DNA of 20,186 nt from Stentor coeruleus (GCA_001970955.1 MPUH01001252.1:1-20186); one strand, 5' to 3'. Numbered from the stretch's first letter, positions 1 to 9,010 are shown. Numbers and translations: made by a program. The notes: generated by a model from the letters alone, not told the origin.

Positions 1-464
1 ATCTGGTGGGAAACTCTTTATCAACAAAGTAAAATCATGCAAGATAAAAAAGAAAAACTAAAGAAGATTTTGACACGCTTAAAGTTGATCCAGAATGCAC
101 TTTCAAGCCGAAAATATCATCGGCAAACAATGAAAAAAAGGAAAACTCTGATGATAGGATAAAAAGATTGCAAGAATAGCAAAAATCAAGAGAGGATCGT
201 CTGAAGCAAGACCGTGAGCAAATCAATAATAGGGATTTAGAAGAATGCACTTTTGTTCCTAAAATAAATAAAAATGTGGTTCCTGCTCATACACCTAAAC
301 ATCAAATTCTTGCTAATAAATTTCTTCAAAGGCAATATTTGAATAAACAAAAAAGTCCTGGAGATTTGAAATCTCATGAAATTGAGCAAAATGTTGATCC
401 TGAAGTATATGAGAGAACAGTTAAGCGCTTAAGAGAAGAGCTTATCTATATACCATTAAATTAA
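1..464 (+). pseudogene. 3' part of an ECTF-repeat protein gene, frame-disrupted
   Basis: This is the end of a gene that begins left of the window. Read across one frameshift, it encodes a charged, helical protein with two copies of a short motif, ECTFKPKI and ECTFVPKI, followed by a basic tail ending in IYIPLN and a TAA. Such ECTF-x-P repeats with intervening LY-x-x-(A/S) segments are common in ciliate and flagellate cytoskeleton-associated proteins; I know no specific function. Two lesions are seen: one base appears to be missing near 49-54 in an A-rich run, and a TAG lies in frame at 177-179 between LQE and QKSRED. The downstream frame (180-464) is clean. It is either a young pseudogene or a gene with two base-calling errors. 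Family resemblance is moderately certain, the disruption is directly visible. Confidence 0.55.
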
Positions 465-554
465 TAATAAATGATACTTAACTTTTAAATTATTGAATAA
501 ATGTGTATTTTTTAAATAACAAATTATATATCAGTAATAAAAGGAGATGATTTA

Positions 555-734
555 ATGCTTTGTTTTAAGAGACTAGCAAGAATTTGTTATATCTTCTTAA
601 TAATTTTTTATTATAGCCTACAGACTTTTTCATCCATTTTATTTTCTTTAATATCTATTCTCTTAGTGTTTGCCTTGCTATATACTTATAAATTAAGAAA
701 GAAGATTCCATTGCATTCAAATCAGTTCAAATAG
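555..734 (+). CDS. short membrane-segment ORF, possibly a relic
   Basis: A 59-codon ORF starts MLCFKRLAR and contains about 35 strongly hydrophobic residues (I, L, F, Y, S), followed by a basic stretch and a TAG. It would encode one or two membrane segments. It sits just before the MCU-like relic on the same strand, and may be its degraded start, with a targeting-type basic N-terminus, or an unrelated small membrane protein. No family is recognised. Because surrounding DNA is decayed, its status as a gene is uncertain. Confidence 0.25.
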   Translation: MLCFKRLARICYIFLIIFYYSLQTFSSILFSLISILLVFALLYTYKLRKKIPLHSNQFK

Positions 735-751
735 TTCTGGAAAATTATTCA

Positions 752-1395
752 AAGAAGCTGTCCGAAATGATATAGCATTGCCAATTAATAATATAGAGTA
801 TCGACTTAAAAAAAATGTTATTTCACAAAGCATTGAATCAAAGCCAATAAAAATTCATTCATAGAAACTCTTGAGCAGGCACAGATATTTTCAAAAACTC
901 ACTTAATGATTATATAGACAGAAACCTAACTGAGCTTGGAGAGCAGTTTGGCCACTATTTGGAGGCTTAAGAAAACTCAGAGAGACAAATAGACAATCAA
1001 ATTAAGGATATTATAGAAAAAGAGAAGAAAATTCTAGTAAAATCGAATTTAAATCCAATCTCTATTGTGAATTTTGGCTTACTTTGCAATGGGGACTTTT
1101 ATTATATAATTTAAATGTTTGACTGGCAAGGATGAAATCTTATTAAACCAATAACCTTTTTCTGTTGGTCAGGCTATGTTTGTTTCATCCTTGCATTATT
1201 GTTTAAAAATATAGGTAAGCAATAACTATGAAACTCTGCTAGGTCATTAAAAAGACAAGAAAAGAAGTATGCTACTGAAAGAACATGGTATCAATTTTGA
1301 AAAAAATAAATTCTGGAAGAAGAACAAAATCGTATTATTTCGCTAAAAGAAGTCATTAAAAAGCGTAAAAATCTAACTTCTTAGCCTAATTCTTA
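752..1395 (+). pseudogene. Relic of mitochondrial calcium uniporter (MCU) pore subunit
   Basis: Read with in-frame stops, the frame from about 906 to 1395 gives a charged helical segment, a stretch like the first MCU membrane helix (NFGLL), then MFDWQG, a TGA at 1133-1135, NLIKPITFF, a second hydrophobic helix (CFILALLF) and a charged coiled-coil tail (KRQEKKYATERTWYQF, then LEEEQNRI). MCU is the pore-forming subunit of the inner-membrane calcium channel. Its signature between the two helices is W-D-x-x-E-P-x-T, where D and E form the selectivity filter. Here the corresponding codons are TGA, AAT and AAA, consistent with three G-to-A changes from TGG, GAT and GAA. Further TAA, TAG and TGA codons lie in the frame. 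The helix-motif-helix-coil order supports MCU, but upstream similarity is weak. It is best called a dead copy. Confidence 0.55.
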
Positions 1396-1405
1396 TTACT
1401 TAGCA

Positions 1406-2656
1406 TTAAACAATCAGTAAGGATTTTATCATAGCTTTATTGCTGTTAATTTTCCTTAGCTTGGAATATACATTATTTTCCACAGTGTATCTATATGGAG
1501 CAATTTTAAAAATATTCACACTTTTGTTCATCTCAATGGTTTTCGGTATTAAAGACTTCCAAATAAAAGTCGATGATGACATAGATGGTAGATTATTTGT
1601 TGAAACAAAACTTTTCCCTCTTCCTTGATCTTTGATGTTTCTCGGTCTCAAAAATCTTGTGTGCTTCATTATCATTGGAACTTTTCCTCCTTTTATTTTG
1701 AGTTTTGTTGGGCAATTATTTTTCTTTGATAATATAACTGGCTCAATTTTTGGAGATATAATTGGTGGACTATTGATTGTTATTGTCCTTTCTTGATTCT
1801 GGGTATTATTATAATGTTTTTCTAGACAATCAATATCTAAGTCAAGGGAAATAACAAGTGAATCTGACAGAATATCTGAACCATCAGCAGATGAACTCTG
1901 AAAATTGATTGAAGTGTTTTTGTTTTTTTTCGGTGAAGATTTTTTAACTGAAAAATTCGGGTTCTTAGATACTGGATAATTTACTATGGGAATTTTATTT
2001 TTTGGTGAATCAAGTTTAACAACTCGTCTGGTTTTTACTTCTTTTTTCTCTTCTTTTACATTAAGATTTGCGGTAGGTTGATTTTGTGGCTTGTCTAAAC
2101 TTATTAGATTTTTTTTTGCCCTTTGACTTAAATTAGGTGAGCTAACTTTGTTTTCAACTAAGCTTTTCTGTGGATTATTTTTTAAAATAACTGGATTTAT
2201 TGTTTCTATAGGTGAAATACTACTAATTGATTGCTTTATTTGAAAATCTTGATTTATTAGCTTGGGTGCATGCTTCACTGATAAAGTATTTTTATGTATA
2301 TCAGGATTTTGTCTAATTTCTATGTTCTGAATATTTTTTAGAAGTTTGGTTTGAAATTCTTTGTTGTTTATATTGTTGATTGTTAATAATGATTTTTTTT
2401 GTGATACTGCTGACTCTTTTCTACTCTGAGTGCCCGTAGAAAAAAGGCATTCTGATTCAATTTCAACAAATTTTGCTACATGGATAGGGTTAAGTATATT
2501 CATTTGATTTGGCTTTGCTTCTTCAGAAGTATTCAAAAAAGTTTTTCTTTTCTTTATTTTAATGTTGCGAAGATCCAACAATGGCATATCAACAATTGAT
2601 AATTCTTTCCTACGCTTATCTACATATAATGGTGAGTAACTCCTTTTGTCTTCCAT
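1406..2656 (-). CDS. Hypothetical disordered basic protein, 416 aa
   Basis: An uninterrupted 416-codon frame begins MEDKRSYSPLYV and ends at a TAA. It is rich in Lys, Ser, Asn, Ile and Pro with repeated SPK/SPKK-like and KKN patches (for example KSSPKKNKN). No globular domain, signal peptide or membrane segment is visible, so most of it is probably intrinsically disordered; the SP-K patches could be phosphorylation or nucleic-acid contact sites, which is inference. About 20 Gln codons are all CAA or CAG, and the frame stays open through AT-rich DNA that would normally contain many stops, so it is very likely a real gene. Its 3' end abuts the MCU relic in a tail-to-tail arrangement, and its start faces the decayed coiled-coil region on the other strand. 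I do not recognise the family. Confidence 0.7.
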   Translation of the reverse strand: MEDKRSYSPLYVDKRRKELSIVDMPLLDLRNIKIKKRKTFLNTSEEAKPNQMNILNPIHVAKFVEIESECLFSTGTQSRKESAVSQKKSLLTINNINNKEFQTKLLKNIQNIEIRQNPDIHKNTLSVKHAPKLINQDFQIKQSISSISPIETINPVILKNNPQKSLVENKVSSPNLSQRAKKNLISLDKPQNQPTANLNVKEEKKEVKTRRVVKLDSPKNKIPIVNYPVSKNPNFSVKKSSPKKNKNTSINFQSSSADGSDILSDSLVISLDLDIDCLEKHYNNTQNQERTITINSPPIISPKIEPVILSKKNNCPTKLKIKGGKVPMIMKHTRFLRPRNIKDQGRGKSFVSTNNLPSMSSSTFIWKSLIPKTIEMNKSVNIFKIAPYRYTVENNVYSKLRKINSNKAMIKSLLIV

Positions 2657-2704
2657 ATAAAATATTCATATTAGGAAAAATACACTTCGCATCATAGTAT
2701 TAAC

Positions 2705-3631
2705 TAAATATTTAAAAAGATCAGCGGGATGATAAGAAAAAACCTAAAGAAGATTCATAAAAGCTACAAAAAACTAATTGAAATAAAAAACTTATCGAAC
2801 CAAAGTAGAAAAGCCAGAAAAAGGAAAAAAGAAAAAAGAAAAAACTAAGGAAAGCAACAAAACTAAGAAAATATTGATAAAATTACTAAGCTTAACGAAG
2901 ATGAGCTGCCAGAAGAAAAATAAGAAATCATTGAATAAAGTAAAAAAATATAATAAGTATAGGGAAAAAAACTGAAGATATTAATTATTACTATCAAATG
3001 AAGCTGATCATGCAAAAGTTATGAAATTAAAGTTGAATAAGCTGTAGTTTTGAAAGCAAACTCTATCAAAATCATCCTTAGAGAATATTCAGCATATTTG
3101 ACAATTTAAGAGGAGCAATTAAAAAATCCTAAATGAATAAAGATTTTGACAAGTTTGTCAAAATTAAAAATGCATTGAAGTCAGTATTGATGTAAAAATT
3201 ACCAAACAAAATTGAAGAATTAGATCATAAAATAGTAGAATTGATCAAAGACTAGAAAGAATACGAGCTAAGTTAAGGAACTTTAAATTCAGGCAACTTT
3301 TTTGAAATGCTTTGAGCTTAGAAAAATGAGAAACAACTTGAAGCTAATTAAAAAAATGTGCAGAATATAAAATATGAGATGAGAGTTATTCAGAATGCAG
3401 ATGCATTTTTTAAGATATTAGAAATAGTATTGAAGGAAAGTTTAAGATTATTCAAATTTAAGAAAGAGAGAATTAAATCTGTACTAAGCTGCTGAAAGAT
3501 TTGCTGAAATACTAGATATGCTGATGTACCAAAAAAATATGGAAGCTGTTGCGATTGAGAAGCAAGAGAGGCAGAATGAAAATTTCTTACTGAATATAAA
3601 GAGTTCTATGTATCAACAGAATATTAATTAA
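2705..3631 (+). pseudogene. Decayed coiled-coil protein gene
   Basis: No complete ORF exists, yet successive frames show clear coding character. A Lys-rich start (about 2718-2860) is followed by an acidic segment (KLNEDELPEEK), a segment with KIILREYSAYL, a 110-codon helical segment (about 3140-3480, containing IEELDHKIVELIKD) and a heptad-rich end (AAERFAEILDMLMY and AIEKQERQNENF) closing at a TAA after QQNIN. At least three frame changes are needed, and many codons inside are TAA or TAG, few TGA. Nearly all the stops could stand for Gln, but they can also be explained by decay in AT-rich DNA, as in the SDHA relic below. It would have encoded a roughly 300-residue coiled-coil protein. No family is recognised. 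Confidence 0.45.
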
Positions 3632-3782
3632 ATACTGCAAATTTAAGTATTCATCATCTTCAATAATCCATAATTTTAAAGAACCTAAATTTCATAAAGT
3701 AATCTCTAGCAAATGCAAGTGGGAATGCTGGAAATTTGTATTTAAAGTAAGTAATAATGCTAGAATTGTATACTTAGTCTAT

Positions 3783-4330
3783 ATGGTCAATGATTGTTCT
3801 TACGATATAAACAAGGATTTAAATCGCACATTACCATATTACAAATTCTATAAGTCAGCACTTGGTATCATGGCTAAAACGCATATACATCAAATGGAAT
3901 GTCTGGCCATGGGCTCCATTAGCGGCTCTTCAAAAATTAATATTTTGTACTATATCCTGAGGCAAAATTTTTTGCCTACAGACGGTCTTCAGTATCAAGG
4001 CTTCCTCTCCGCTGATACAGAAGCCAGAACTAACTTAACTTAAAGACCACATACACACAATTAGAAGGTATAGAAGTCCGTAAGAACTTGAAAGATCCCT
4101 ATGTCGGCCAATCAGCTGATAAGTTAAGGCATCTCGTTTTTTTTTTAGCGTCAAAAAAGTGCGGGGATTTTAAGCAATCACTTGTATCCATACTCTTTCA
4201 AAGGTTAAAGCAGCTCTTTATAATGGTACAGACAAACAATTAACCTATTTATAGTTTAATCAAATTAAATAAGAGTTTTTCTGATTATGACATTCTTAAT
4301 AACCTGGTCTCTGAAAATAACTGAGATGGT
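3783..4330 (+). other. Unassigned coding-like stretch, frame-broken
   Basis: Two overlapping open stretches lie here. The first (3783-4043) is an 86-codon ATG ORF containing DINKDLNRTLPYYKF, superficially like the I-x-x-D-x-x-R motif of TBC Rab-GAP domains, but the rest does not follow that domain. The second, in another frame from 4034 to 4243, contains NLKDPYVGQSADKLRHL and has good amino-acid balance but no start codon. Together they could be pieces of one decayed gene. A weak 17-nt GT-AG candidate intron lies at 3744-3760. I cannot name a product. Confidence 0.2.
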
Positions 4331-4721
4331 TTATATGTAAGTTAGCAATTTAATTTATAGCTATGATAATTTTTGCTACTATGCTTATATTATAAGTTAA
4401 TATTTAGTTTAATATGATAGAAAATAAGAATTAATTTAATAAATGATATAAATAACTTTCGCGCTATAATCTGAGTTTATGCTTAATAATTTAGATTGAT
4501 TTGTGCTTATATAATGATTTATACAATTAAACAAAATTTTGTTAGAATATTTTAGTATGATACTAATGCTGATTAATATTGAGAATATTTAACCGCAATG
4601 ATATTTCCATTAAACTTTTTTAAAACATACATTCTTAATAATATATAAACACTTTAATACAATAACATTATTTAATAAAATTTAACTTTATAGTTTAGGC
4701 TAGAAAGTAATCCATTTATAT
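4331..4721. other. AT-rich intergenic DNA
   Basis: This stretch is made almost entirely of A and T, with frequent stops in all frames. I see no gene, RNA or convincing regulatory element; it would serve as the upstream region of the MAPR-like gene. Confidence 0.5.
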
Positions 4722-5413
4722 ATGTTTAAAGTCCTTACATTACTAGCTGCTATAGCTTTTGCTGAAAAACTCATGCTTACTGTGGAAGAACTTGAACAAT
4801 ATGATGGAAGAAATGGAAAAATTTATATTGCAGTTGATGGGGTAATTTTTGATGTCACTGATGGCCATCTTATCAGCCAAAGGGTAGCTATTCTATGTTT
4901 GCAGGAAGAGATGTGAATTTTTATATTTTTCACAAAAAGATTTAGTTTTAATTGCATTTAATTAATTATTGAAATTCGTTTCTTTAAACGAGATATAGAG
5001 TATGAGTGATTAATAAAAATATATCTTTTAAGAAATTATTTCCATGAAAAATTTGGATTCCAATAGCTTATTAAATAATAGATTTATTACTTTCTTTGAG
5101 GTTTTAAGTATTATAAAAAATAGTCATCAACTTATCTTAAAAGAAAAGATAATTTTATTAGCAAATGAATTTAATAAATAGCCCTTAATCTAACTTATTC
5201 AAAAAATAATGCATGAGATGTGACTGTTGCTCTTGCTAAATACAGCTTCGATAAAAAGTGGCTCACTATGAGGCCTGAAGAGACTAACTTAACTGAAGGC
5301 CAGAAGAAAGCTGTTGACGGCTGGAAAGATTTTATGCTGAAAAATACCCAATTGTAGAAGCGCTGATTCGATCAAAACAAAGAGATTTACAATCTTGCTT
5401 TATTTATGCTTGA
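4722..5413 (+). pseudogene. MAPR (cytochrome b5-like heme-binding) gene, interrupted
   Basis: The protein starts with a hydrophobic leader (MFKVLTLLAAIAFA), likely a signal peptide or anchor, followed by a cytochrome b5-like fold of the membrane-associated progesterone receptor family, which binds heme in the endomembrane system. Visible landmarks are LTVEELEQYDG, KIYIAVDGVIFDVT, GSYSMFAGRDV, TVALAKYSFD and the C-terminal KYPIVEAL. Three things break it. One T appears missing at 4869-4872 (between DVTDGHL and GSYSMF). A 307-bp segment with a 9-bp direct repeat separates GRDV from TVALAK. Another T appears missing at 5331-5334 before YAEKYPIVEAL; the frame then closes at TGA 5411-5413. Removing the insertion exactly between the repeats restores GRDVTVALAKY. 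The conserved core is otherwise well kept, so it is a young pseudogene, a germline copy, or contains sequence errors. Confidence 0.8.
4908..5223. mobile_element. IES-like insertion bounded by 9-bp direct repeats
   Basis: GAGATGTGA occurs at 4908-4916 and again at 5215-5223. The 298 bp between the copies is very AT-rich, has no ORF and separates two adjacent codons of the MAPR core. Deleting one repeat plus the intervening DNA rejoins the conserved reading frame exactly. A spliceosomal intron does not fit: no GT-AG pair gives this junction. The ends show no convincing terminal inverted repeat. Alternatives are a germline internal eliminated sequence with the repeat as pointer, or a transposon remnant with a 9-bp target duplication (a size seen in Mutator-type elements). 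The structure is seen; its nature is inference. Confidence 0.55.
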
Positions 5414-5759
5414 ATAATAATTGTAAGCCATTATATAAATAGAAAAGCACTCAAAAATATGCGAATTAAATAACTAAAACTTTTCATTAACACATATTGT
5501 TTTATGGGATAAATAATTTGAAAAGCACATAGGAAAAAACAAGAAAATATAAAGATAGAGAAATAAAAAACTTCATTACAAAAATTATACTATAAAAGAA
5601 GATAATCAACAAGGGCTGGACAATACCCAAGCAATAATCCCTAGCTATTAATAGTAATAAGCAATTGCATAATACAAGTAAATCTATATAAAATCAAATT
5701 AGCTCACCCGTATCTGCATTGATATTTATAAATTATAAAATCCTATTAATTTTAGATTC
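5414..5759. other. Intergenic DNA without recognisable gene
   Basis: This AT-rich spacer lies between the end of the MAPR relic and the end of the convergently oriented helicase gene. All frames are closed by stops and no repeat or structured element stands out. It should contain the 3' untranslated region of the helicase on the minus strand. Confidence 0.4.
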
Positions 5760-7226
5760 TTATATTTTTTCTTCAGCTTGATCTTCAGAACTCTGTTGGT
5801 GCTTTTTTTTCATAAACTTTCTAAGACTTCTACTGATTCTATATTTGCTTGATATATTTTCGCGTTTAATAGGCTTTTTCTCAAGTTTCTTCTTCATTTC
5901 TTTGCTTGGAGTTTTCAACTTCATCATCCACTCAGGAACTTCAAAGCCTGATTTTTTCATAACATTAGCAATCATTTTAACATAAGGTGCATCTTCAATT
6001 GTATAAAATGTCACTGCTTTAGCTGTTTCCCCTGCTCTACCTGCTCTTCCTATCCTGTGTATATAACTAATCACACTTTGAGGAAAGTCGAAATTAATTA
6101 TTAAGCGGACTCCATGAAAATCCATACCTCTTGACATGAGGTCAGTGCATATTAAAATCCAAGTACTCCCGGTTCTAAAGTTTTTAACAATTATTTCTCT
6201 GTTTTTATCATCAAGACCTGAGTGAATAGCAAGAGTATGAGGGACAAGCTCTTTTATTTCTTTTCCAAGTTGTATTGCCCTATCTTTGGACTGTACAAAA
6301 ACAAGAACAGGAGGTGAGAGTTCACCATTTTGCATCATTTGTTTAAGGGCAATTGTTTTCCCTGCTTCATTTGTGCAAAATTTTAGTTCCTGGCTAACTG
6401 TGGAAACTGTTGCGTTTTGAATACCAACACTGATCTTGGCAGGGTCGATAAGCATGGAGTATGCTAACATTTCGACAGCTGGGAGCATTGTTGCTGAAAA
6501 CATCCATTTTGTGCATCCTCCTTGACATTTTTTCAATATCTGGTCAACTTGATCTAAATATCCCATATCAAACAATTGATCAGATTCGTCAATAATCACA
6601 AACTCTATACTAGGTAAATCATTCTCTCCCATCATATGCACCAAAGTCAAAGGTGTACAAATAATCACATCACAATCTTCAGTTAATTCTTCAAGTTCTT
6701 TTCCTCTCTTCCTAATCAATTGTCCAACAATCCCAGTGCCTTCACTAAGCACTACAAATTCTTTGAATACCTGTCTAGCAAGTTCTTTAGTTGGGGTAAT
6801 AATTAACCCTTTAAGCTTTTCTCTATTTTTTACTAGTGAAATAAGTGGTAAAAGATAAGCTAAAGTTTTCCCAGAACCTGTTGGGGCTATGGCAATTGTG
6901 TCTCTTTTTTGCATTAGTAAAGGAAAGGCTTGCATTTGAACAGCTGTCAAATTTTCATACTGTTTTGTTATGAGATCTTGTGTTTTTTGAAGGAAAGGAT
7001 ATAATTGAAAAAGTTGGCTCCATGATGAGATTGGCTCTGGGATGTTGCTTCCAGATGTGTGAATTTTGAACTCCTTACGAATGTTATTTGTGGATGGTGC
7101 TTCGATTTTAGGTTTCTTTTGTGGTAGAGATTCAGAAAAAAGAGAGATATCGTTTGCGAAACGTTTTCGATCGAAGGACACTCCGTCTTTTAGCATAGCA
7201 AAGGAGTCCATTTTATATAAAAACAC
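5760..7226 (-). CDS. DEAD-box RNA helicase, DDX52/Rok1 type
   Basis: This intact 488-aa protein is an ATP-dependent RNA helicase. Motifs occur in order: Q motif (T94 to P102, TAVQMQAFP), Walker A APTGSGKT (114-121), PTKELARQ (145-152), DESD in place of DEAD (213-216), SAT (244-246), VLVFVQSK (307-314), TDLMSRGMDF (361-370) and HRIGRAGRAG (390-399). The DESD variant, the pre-core IHTSGSNIPEPI and the post-core ANVMKKSGFEVPEW followed by a Lys-rich tail match the DDX52/Rok1 subfamily, which acts in the nucleolus on 18S rRNA precursors (release of snR30 from the small-subunit processome in yeast). Length agrees with the family minus its longer N-terminus. Met6 (codon at 7209-7211) is an equally plausible start. 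All Gln are CAR, all Trp TGG, stop TAA. Confidence 0.93.
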   Translation of the reverse strand: MFLYKMDSFAMLKDGVSFDRKRFANDISLFSESLPQKKPKIEAPSTNNIRKEFKIHTSGSNIPEPISSWSQLFQLYPFLQKTQDLITKQYENLTAVQMQAFPLLMQKRDTIAIAPTGSGKTLAYLLPLISLVKNREKLKGLIITPTKELARQVFKEFVVLSEGTGIVGQLIRKRGKELEELTEDCDVIICTPLTLVHMMGENDLPSIEFVIIDESDQLFDMGYLDQVDQILKKCQGGCTKWMFSATMLPAVEMLAYSMLIDPAKISVGIQNATVSTVSQELKFCTNEAGKTIALKQMMQNGELSPPVLVFVQSKDRAIQLGKEIKELVPHTLAIHSGLDDKNREIIVKNFRTGSTWILICTDLMSRGMDFHGVRLIINFDFPQSVISYIHRIGRAGRAGETAKAVTFYTIEDAPYVKMIANVMKKSGFEVPEWMMKLKTPSKEMKKKLEKKPIKRENISSKYRISRSLRKFMKKKHQQSSEDQAEEKI

Positions 7227-7332
7227 AATTTTTAATCAGTATGCTTTTAACTTATATTCCTATATTTAAATACTGCTCCCATCTGTTTGCTTTTTAGTTA
7301 ATCAGTTAGATAGAGTTATTCATTTAGGCTAT

Positions 7333-8295
7333 TTAAAAATTCAGACTCTTCTTCCCTTCGCCTTCTAGTTTATCTCCTTTATTCCCTTTCTCTATTTTCA
7401 AATTCAGACTCTTCTTCCCTTTGCCTTCTAGTTTATCTCCTTTATTCCCTTTCTCTGTTTTCGGTTATCAGAATGCTGAGTTCCCTCAAATCCTAATCCT
7501 TTTGTGTAATTTATATATTTTTGAACTTTTCAGGTAGTTACCACAGAGCTCTTCTACAGTAGTGCTACTTTTTCATAAATTTCTTATACTTTTCTTCTTT
7601 CCTCTGGGATTGATGCCTTGCCAAGGAAGATTTCCTCTTAAAAATACATCAAAACAGAGCCAATAGCTTCAAAATCATCTCTACGGATTAATTATCAGCC
7701 TACATTAATATTTAAAAAAGCATAACAAGTGTGCCAGTTAAGCTTTTCCCTTCACGATAAAGGATATACTGTTTTGTTTTCGAATCTTAGTATTTTTTCT
7801 TCAGGCAAAATCGATGACATAGATTATAGTATTTATTTTATATTTTAACTTTCAAATATGAGTTTTATAGATTAATTTGTCCTTTGCCTATGAAAAAATT
7901 GTCAGGTTTATATCTCTATGAACAAAGTTTCGTAAATGAGCATACTCAATACTATATCATTTGGTCTCCTAACATTTTAACAGACTTTAGCGAAAGCTTC
8001 CTAATATATTTTGTGAGGATCTTTTCTAGAATAGCCTAGAAGCTTCATTATCATAACATTGTAATTCCCTTCGTTTCATTGCCAATAAACTTGAGATATA
8101 CCTGGAGCGCCCATGAGAAGTTTTATCAACTTACTTTCATAAGCCATCTGGGGCTGGTGGGGGCTGACTTTTTCTAGTTTAATCTCTATTTCATCATTTG
8201 TTTGGCTTATCTATTCCATGATATATATCTCCAAAAGCTCCAGATTCTATTTTCTTCCCTAGCTAATACCTTGCTGCAATCTTTATATCTTGCAT
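7333..8295 (-). pseudogene. Casein kinase 1 family relic
   Basis: Read through stops and frameshifts, the strand resembles CK1 from start to end: MQDIKIAARY, then LGKKIESGAFGDIYHG (glycine loop), EIEIKLEK (ATP-site lysine region), PQMAYESKL (CK1 signature), NYNVMIMKLLG, FVHRDI followed in a shifted frame by PDNFFIGKGQ (catalytic loop), YREGKSLTGT, RRDDFEAIGSVLMYF, RGNLPWQGINPRGKKK and VEELCGNYL. CK1 enzymes are Ser/Thr kinases, often in large families in ciliates. Stops occur right after the start (RY, TAG), in the regulatory loop and elsewhere; the DFG motif is damaged. The last 42 codons are an in-frame duplicated 21-residue repeat. It lies between the unknown 8480-9010 gene and the helicase, all on the minus strand. 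A non-functional copy, clearly recognisable. Confidence 0.85.
7341..7466 (-). repeat. 63-bp tandem duplication encoding a 21-residue repeat
   Basis: Two copies of a 63-bp unit (7341-7403 and 7404-7466) differ at only a few bases. On the minus strand both are in the same open frame and encode a Lys/Gly-rich unit, EKGNKGDKLEG(K/E)GKKSLN, followed by a stop at 7333-7335. It forms the tail of the CK1 relic. The open frame and in-frame period suggest the duplication arose while the tail was still coding. Confidence 0.85.
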
Positions 8296-8479
8296 TGTAT
8301 ATGATATTATAATCATTAGATTTAAGATCGCAACTCTTATAAAACTCTTCAATAAAGTTGATATTCTTTAAAGAATTCATATGACTGATAAGCTTTATAG
8401 CAATTTATATTTTTTAAGTCATGGTTTATAAAGTTTATATCTTAGACTAATTACAAAAGAAAAACAATTTATTATAATT

Positions 8480-9010
8480 TTATGTATCAGAAAGCATTTC
8501 AAGGAGCTGAAAATTATCTTCATTTTGCTTCCAAGTTATTTTTTCAAACATACTCAGTTGTTTTGTCTCAGATTTTGCTAGTTCAAGTTTTATTTGCTGA
8601 TTAATTTTTATAGCTCTTTCAAGCTTTAACTGAACTCGCTTAATTGTATGATATATCAAATTTTGATTTTCTTCCATAGAATCTATGTTCTTGATGAACG
8701 ATTTCTCAAATTTCTCCTTTTTCTTTTTCAAGAATAAACTTTTAGGAAATTCAACTGAAAATAGTCCTGTTTTCATGCAAACTGTTAGCCCTTGTCCTTT
8801 TAAGAATATATGAAAATCTGCCAATGAGTAGGCTGGGTTAAAAGTTGATAAAACTATTGCTTCAAATAATTCCAAATCGCGCACCATGCATTTTATTCCT
8901 TTCCAAGCGATTATAGACTTAAAAGACTTTTCTTTGAGGTGGGAAACTACTGATTTTAGTTCTGATGATTTTTGCTTCTCGTTTGTCATTTTTACTGATG
9001 AGCTGGTCAT
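8480..9010 (-). CDS. Hypothetical protein, about 176 aa, helical C-terminus
   Basis: The open frame extends to 9082 (200 codons), but its first 24 codons are AT-driven (YLTFWLNQIFQSYY) and look like leader DNA; the Met at 9008-9010 (MTSSSVKM) is my preferred start. The product is basic, with a middle part holding VRDLELFEAIVLSTFNPAY and GQGLTVCMKTGLFSVEF, and a C-terminal coiled coil (VQLKLERAIKINQQIKLELA). It ends at a TAA. No family is recognised and no signal or membrane segment is seen with the internal start. It is the gene downstream of the selenoprotein GPx on the same strand. The amino-acid balance and lack of stops in AT-rich DNA support a real gene. Confidence 0.55.
   Translation of the reverse strand: MTSSSVKMTNEKQKSSELKSVVSHLKEKSFKSIIAWKGIKCMVRDLELFEAIVLSTFNPAYSLADFHIFLKGQGLTVCMKTGLFSVEFPKSLFLKKKKEKFEKSFIKNIDSMEENQNLIYHTIKRVQLKLERAIKINQQIKLELAKSETKQLSMFEKITWKQNEDNFQLLEMLSDT

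Noticed and set aside
3783-4043. TBC/Rab-GAP domain
   Set aside because: Only a short INKDLNRTLP stretch fits; the following conserved blocks of the domain are absent.
4917-5214. Insertion in the MAPR gene as a spliceosomal intron
   Set aside because: The only GT near the left junction is inside the repeat and no AG gives the conserved GRDVTVALAKY product; 298-307 nt is also far from the 15-nt intron size seen in the window.
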